Positions 34,584 through 38,035 of a DNA stretch of 38,035 nucleotides are shown piece by piece. Position 1 is the stretch's first letter. Each line of letters starts with the position of its first letter. The notes beneath the pieces were generated by a model that was given only the letters and a program-made list of their open reading frames with translations, did not search any database and was not told the origin of the DNA. The position numbers and the translations under genes are program-made. The DNA is taken from positions 1 to 38,035 of the forward strand of contig JACQES010000342.1 in the NCBI GenBank assembly GCA_016200495.1, written 5' to 3'. Source of the DNA: Gemmatimonadota bacterium (GTDB lineage: Bacteria; Gemmatimonadota; Gemmatimonadetes; Gemmatimonadales; Gemmatimonadaceae).

Positions 34584-34892
34584 TCAGCCCGCGCGGTCCG
34601 TTCTGTCGCGTCCGGATTCGTTCGCCGGCGGCGGCTCGTCGTCGTCCAGCGGCGTAAGACGCGTCGAGAAGGCCGGGGCCTCCAGCCAGCGCCAGTTTCT
34701 GCCCGTGATCGCCAGGTTCCCGAAGATAGCTGCGCATCCCGCCATGCTCGCCAGGCCAGCCATCGACGGCCAATCGCGATAGCGTGCGTCCGTCAGTGCC
34801 CCGTAGAGCATGAGAACGGCGAACAGTGTCGCCAGCAACGCGAGCAACGCGGAGGCCGCTCGTTCAACAAAGCCGTATAGGGGCTTATCCAT
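34584..34892 (-). CDS. small two-helix membrane protein, unknown function
   Basis: A 102-residue protein. Two hydrophobic helices are visible, about residues 12-33 (ASALLALLATLFAVLMLYGAL) and 43-62 (SMAGLASMAGCAAIFGNLAI), connected by a short polar loop, then an Arg/Trp-rich boundary (TGRNWRWLE) and a charged, disordered Pro/Asp/Glu tail. No family is recognised. It is convergent with fabI (stops 20 bases apart) and at the edge where base composition becomes less GC-rich, so it may belong to the accessory region. A pseudo-random open frame is a weaker alternative; the clean helix pattern argues for a real gene. Confidence 0.6.
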   Translation of the reverse strand: MDKPLYGFVERAASALLALLATLFAVLMLYGALTDARYRDWPSMAGLASMAGCAAIFGNLAITGRNWRWLEAPAFSTRLTPLDDDEPPPANESGRDRTDRAG

Positions 34893-35851
34893 TGGCGAGC
34901 TCAGACCACCTGAAGAGGGAAAACACTCCTAAACACATCCCCCGTATGACCACGCCAAGAAGGACCGACCTAATGTGCCCCATGCCCGGACGGGAATCTG
35001 GTTGATTCGGCATAGCGACTGCGAGGGTACGACGAAGCACTGAGTGATGCGCAATCCGAACAACTTTGCGCGGACGACGACCGTGGGGACGGGATGCGTG
35101 TGAGGACCACCCCTAATGCGTTCCGGCGTGCGCCAGAGTTGACGACCCTACAACACAAGTGAAAGTGAAATTGGACGGAGCGGCGAATTCACTGGAGCGA
35201 CGCCCTCCGTCGCATCAATGTATCCCCTAACAGACTGCAAGTTCTAAGTATCGGCGGTCGCTATCGGCGGGATTCTCATCCGATACGATCCCAGCATCAG
35301 CTGTCGTCGCCGGCGTGGCTTGGTTGACGACGCCCTGATGGTGCAAAGGGTTCTTTGAACCGGCATCTGCTTCCGTTCGACGGCGTCCTAGGTTTGGTAC
35401 CTCTCCTACCTAGCTCAATTCTCCCGCGATACCACACCTAAAGGGAATGCTCGTGCGGCGTTCAAGAGTCTGTCGTCGCCCCCGCGAGTGTCAATCGCCC
35501 ACGCGCGTAAGCATGCTCCCTACTTTCCCCACTTGGTTGCCATTTTGATCGCGGCCAGCCCGGCGACTTGAGGCTCGCAGGGCCGAGCTGAGCGACGAGC
35601 CCCCCGAGAGCAGCGAAGTGAAGCAGCCGCCTGCCCTCGGAGTTACGGGCTGTCGCTACTACCCAGCCGAGTACGGATGTTCGGCCAGCGCCTCATTTGT
35701 ACCAAGATGGGTAGCCTCACCGTTGCCACCTACCGTGCTGGCTCGATTGCCCCGCTTCGGGCTACATCACGGTCGGAATGCATCTCGCTGACCACACTGT
35801 TAACGCGCGCGATCCGGATCACTGTTGGCACTCGAGCGCAGTCACCTGCCT
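34893..35851. other. 959-base lower-GC stretch without a recognisable gene
   Basis: Codon-like periodicity and long GC-rich open frames, seen everywhere else, stop here. The longest frames are short (about 60 codons on the minus strand at 34970-35158, and a plus-strand frame from 35677) with no known motifs. A small hairpin GGTTC-TTT-GAACC lies near 35348-35360. No RHS immunity gene is evident downstream of the RHS fragment. It may be degraded mobile DNA or remnants of old RHS tips. Confidence 0.6.
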
Positions 35852-37897
35852 TCAATCCTTTAGGCAACCTGCCGACTGAGCGAAGAAGGCAGCCTGAGTT
35901 CCGAATGCCCAGCCTCCCGAAACTACTGCTCCACGAACGGCTACACCAACACCTAGGCCACCCAATTCGCCGAGCGCCGCACCGGCGCTCAGGTCAGTTG
36001 CTGACACACCGAATCCGCGACTGATGCGAGCAACGCTGGATCCAAACAAGGCTAACCCTTCACGGAGCGCGGCTGGAGAGCGCGCGTACGAGAGAATGGC
36101 TGGGCCCTTGAACGGACTTCCTGGCTCCAGCAAAGTATTCACTGCGGCTCCGCCTGCGAACGATGCCATCCATGGCGCGACCCCAGTCGCGTCTGCCAGG
36201 TTCGAGACCGACCTACTGAATTCCTCCGATCGCTCGGACCGGACGCGGAGGGCGCAAGACAGTGTAGACTCTCTCGAGGATTGGACCGCGCGATCTGGCC
36301 CCCAGAACTCCTTGTTCAGGACCGGATTGAGCCCAGCGAAGCCTGGAACGCCTCTCGGTTCTACATCCGTGAAATCAACGGCGTTCGGGCTACCTCCCCC
36401 AGCGTTCGAAGTCTCTTCGTCGGAACCGTCCCCCCAGCAGAACTCGAAGCGTACTATCCACAGATTCACGGAAATGCACGGCCGAGTTCCGGATGGATCC
36501 ACCAGTGACACCGGATTGTTTAGAACGTACACGTAGGTGTTTTGACCACCCGAACTGCCTAGAGGATCTTCGCTAATGAAACGACCAAGAGTTGGATCGA
36601 AGTACCTGGCGCGCAAATAGTACAGCCCCGTCGTGGCGTCCAACTCTCTAGCCGAGAATCGTATGGGCTGCGAGATGCTCTCAGTGGCGGTCAGTGCGTT
36701 CCCGAACGGTTCGTAGGTGTATTGATTGACTAGCGTTCCGCTGGCATCGGCCAACCCAACTGCATGTCCGGGCGCTTCGTACAGATAGTAGTACTTCGCA
36801 CCATTCACACCGCCGACGAGCACACTGTGCGGCTGGTCCGTGCCTGGGTAGTAAGTGTACTCGCGTGAGGGGTTGAGCGAGGCGTCGGTTTCTGCGAGCA
36901 GCACGTCTCCATCCAAGATGTAGTTCGTGACAGTGCCCGCTGCCACCTTCTTGACTCGGTGACCCCACGCGTCATACGCGAATGTGGTGACCACTCCGTT
37001 TGTTGTGTCGGCAATCAGTTGACCGAGTGCGTTCCAACCGAGCCGCTTCGAGTACCCGCTCTTCGTCTTGCCGATCAAATTTCCGTCAGGATCGTAGTCG
37101 AGCGCATAGCCGTCAAACGAGAGCAGTCGATTGGTCGTAGTGGCCACGGACGCTGAGTGATCGGTTCGGTTACCGGCCGCGTCGTAGGAGTAGCTGCCTT
37201 GCCCCACCTGCGTGTGGTGCTGCACCGGCTGATAGCTACAGATTTGCGTGAATCCACCGTTCGGATCATCGACACACACCAGTTCACTCGTGGTTGTGTG
37301 CGAGGAGTCGACGTAGGACTGCAGTTGGCCTTTGGGATCATAGGTGTGCGTCCGCGCGGTGTAGCCTGTGCTCGAACCGTACCACCGCTGCCGCACGCGG
37401 CCCACGGAATCGTACGTGTACCCTCGCCGCATCGCGGCTGCGATGGTGGCATCCGAGAAATCTGTCTGCGCGAGCTGCCCGGGCGGAGTCAGATACGTCT
37501 GGACCTGAAGATTGGTCGTCGTTGGGAGCGTGACAGCGCTCAGAAGGCCGCTCGTGGCATTGTACGCGAAGGTCGTGGTCTTGGCGGTGGTACCGTTGGG
37601 CGTGATCGCCTTGATTCGGTCCAGGCTGTCATACGCGAGCGCCTGGAAGCCCTTCGTCCCGTTCGGGTAGAACCACAAGACCTGCGACTTGCCCGTCGTC
37701 TGTTCATCGTACACCCACGAAAGGGTCAGCCCGGTGGACGGACGCCTCAAAACGTGCGTGCTCTTACGTCCATACGCATCGAATCGGATGGTGTCGACAG
37801 ATGCCGCGTTCCTGGCCGCCACCCATCCGTTTGCCGGCAGGCCCATGTCGTTGAAGGCCGTGTCGTAGTCGAAGCGCGCGGTGTCGCCGGTGCTCGT
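35852..37897 (-). CDS. RHS-repeat protein, 5'-truncated by an insertion element
   Basis: The frame is open for 681 residues from the IS boundary to the stop at 35852; it begins inside the protein (STGDTARFDYD...). YD-repeat motifs recur (RGYTYDSVGRVRQ, HTYDPKGQLQSY, GSYSYDAAGNRT, LDYDPDGNLIGK, FAYDAWGHRVKK). The RHS core ends with the highly conserved RARYFDPTLGRFISEDPLG, NTYVYVLNNPVSLVDPSG, after which the variable C-terminal domain (about 200 residues) starts. That tip is Gly/Ala-rich with hydrophobic stretches (WMASFAGGAAVNTLL, WAFGTQAAFFAQSAGCLKD) and matches no toxin family I know. RHS proteins form a cocoon that encloses and delivers a C-terminal toxin, often via type VI or similar secretion. 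GC is visibly lower than in the neighbouring genes. Without its N-terminal part and signal it is probably non-functional unless restarted from ATG 37846. Confidence 0.85.
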   Translation of the reverse strand, partial: TSTGDTARFDYDTAFNDMGLPANGWVAARNAASVDTIRFDAYGRKSTHVLRRPSTGLTLSWVYDEQTTGKSQVLWFYPNGTKGFQALAYDSLDRIKAITPNGTTAKTTTFAYNATSGLLSAVTLPTTTNLQVQTYLTPPGQLAQTDFSDATIAAAMRRGYTYDSVGRVRQRWYGSSTGYTARTHTYDPKGQLQSYVDSSHTTTSELVCVDDPNGGFTQICSYQPVQHHTQVGQGSYSYDAAGNRTDHSASVATTTNRLLSFDGYALDYDPDGNLIGKTKSGYSKRLGWNALGQLIADTTNGVVTTFAYDAWGHRVKKVAAGTVTNYILDGDVLLAETDASLNPSREYTYYPGTDQPHSVLVGGVNGAKYYYLYEAPGHAVGLADASGTLVNQYTYEPFGNALTATESISQPIRFSARELDATTGLYYLRARYFDPTLGRFISEDPLGSSGGQNTYVYVLNNPVSLVDPSGTRPCISVNLWIVRFEFCWGDGSDEETSNAGGGSPNAVDFTDVEPRGVPGFAGLNPVLNKEFWGPDRAVQSSRESTLSCALRVRSERSEEFSRSVSNLADATGVAPWMASFAGGAAVNTLLEPGSPFKGPAILSYARSPAALREGLALFGSSVARISRGFGVSATDLSAGAALGELGGLGVGVAVRGAVVSGGWAFGTQAAFFAQSAGCLKD

Positions 37898-38035
37898 TGA
37901 CGGTCCCCCCGCCAGCGCTCCAGTTCTAGGCTGACAACGGGGCGGGTTGTGTGGTGAAGGTTTGGGCGAACTCGTGCGGGGTCAAGGGGTGGCAGGCCTC
38001 GTGCGGTCGCGCGGTGTTGAACTCCCGCCGATAGC
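37898..38035 (-). mobile_element. end of an IS3-like insertion sequence (other end outside window)
   Basis: The inserted DNA begins at TGACGGTCCCCCC (37898), which has the TGA...CCCC look of IS3-family terminal inverted repeats. The transposase gene runs in from the window edge and stops 28 bases before this end. RHS coding sequence resumes immediately outside it, so the element sits inside the RHS gene. The target duplication cannot be seen because the other end is missing. Confidence 0.75.
37926..38035 (-). CDS. IS3/IS481-type transposase (C-terminal 35 residues)
   Basis: The last 35 codons are in frame to the window edge, ending with TAG at 37926-37928. The visible residues YRREFNTARPHEACHPLTPHEF contain the FN-x-x-RPH-x-A motif that follows the DDE integrase core in IS3 and IS481 transposases; the final residues are AQTFTTQPAPLSA. 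The catalytic DDE residues are outside the window. Whether this belongs to IS3 or IS481 cannot be settled from this fragment, but the terminal repeat favours IS3. Confidence 0.8.
   Translation of the reverse strand, partial: YRREFNTARPHEACHPLTPHEFAQTFTTQPAPLSA

Noticed and set aside
34970-35158. 62-codon minus-strand frame as a possible RHS immunity gene
   Set aside because: It is too short, far from the RHS end, and shows no helix or domain pattern.

Overview
The window is GC-rich (roughly 70% by eye) chromosomal DNA from a free-living Gram-negative-type bacterium. Many products carry Sec, Tat or lipoprotein signals. The mix of a large Asp-box repeat protein, a paired M16 peptidase operon, retropepsin-like/PDZ proteins and a plant-type enoyl-ACP reductase is what I would expect from Gemmatimonadota. 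That placement is an inference from gene content, not a search result. No rRNA, tRNA or CRISPR array was found.

Layout. 1-3.4 kb: the end of a 2Fe-2S subunit and the complete large subunit of an isoquinoline-1-oxidoreductase-type molybdenum hydroxylase, then a CREST/ceramidase-like membrane protein. 3.4-9.2 kb: a divergent pair, a three-part fusion (alpha/beta hydrolase + retropepsin-like + PDZ) and an Asp-box propeller protein. 9.2-9.4 kb: a large imperfect palindrome that looks like a dispersed repeat. 9.5-11 kb: ettA, broken by an internal deletion with frameshift. 11.5-14.8 kb: a secreted unknown protein diverging from a TlpA-like thioredoxin, a lipoprotein and a Y-family polymerase. 15-17 kb: two co-oriented secreted proteins of unknown family.

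17.5-23.5 kb is a signalling block: a 1195-residue membrane hybrid histidine kinase (PAS-PAS-HisKA-HATPase-REC-REC-HPt) followed by a GspE/PilB-type ATPase fused to its own receiver domain. The pair looks like a phosphorelay aimed directly at a secretion or pilus motor. It is the best candidate here for an undescribed system.

23.5-27.3 kb: an MscS channel, a 45-bp tandem repeat, a 2H phosphoesterase, an orphan BlaI-type repressor facing its likely operator, and Sua5. 27.4-29.5 kb: a compact sulfur cassette (SQR-like flavoprotein, one-cysteine DsrC/TusE-like carrier, DsrE-like protein). 29.6-34.9 kb: a metallo-beta-lactamase-fold lipoprotein, an active/inactive M16 peptidase pair ending in a clear intrinsic terminator, a long-form FabI, and a small membrane protein.

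34.9-38 kb differs from the rest: lower GC, almost a kilobase without a recognisable gene, then an RHS-repeat protein whose N-terminal part is cut off by an IS3-like element running off the window end. This end looks like an accessory or horizontally acquired region.
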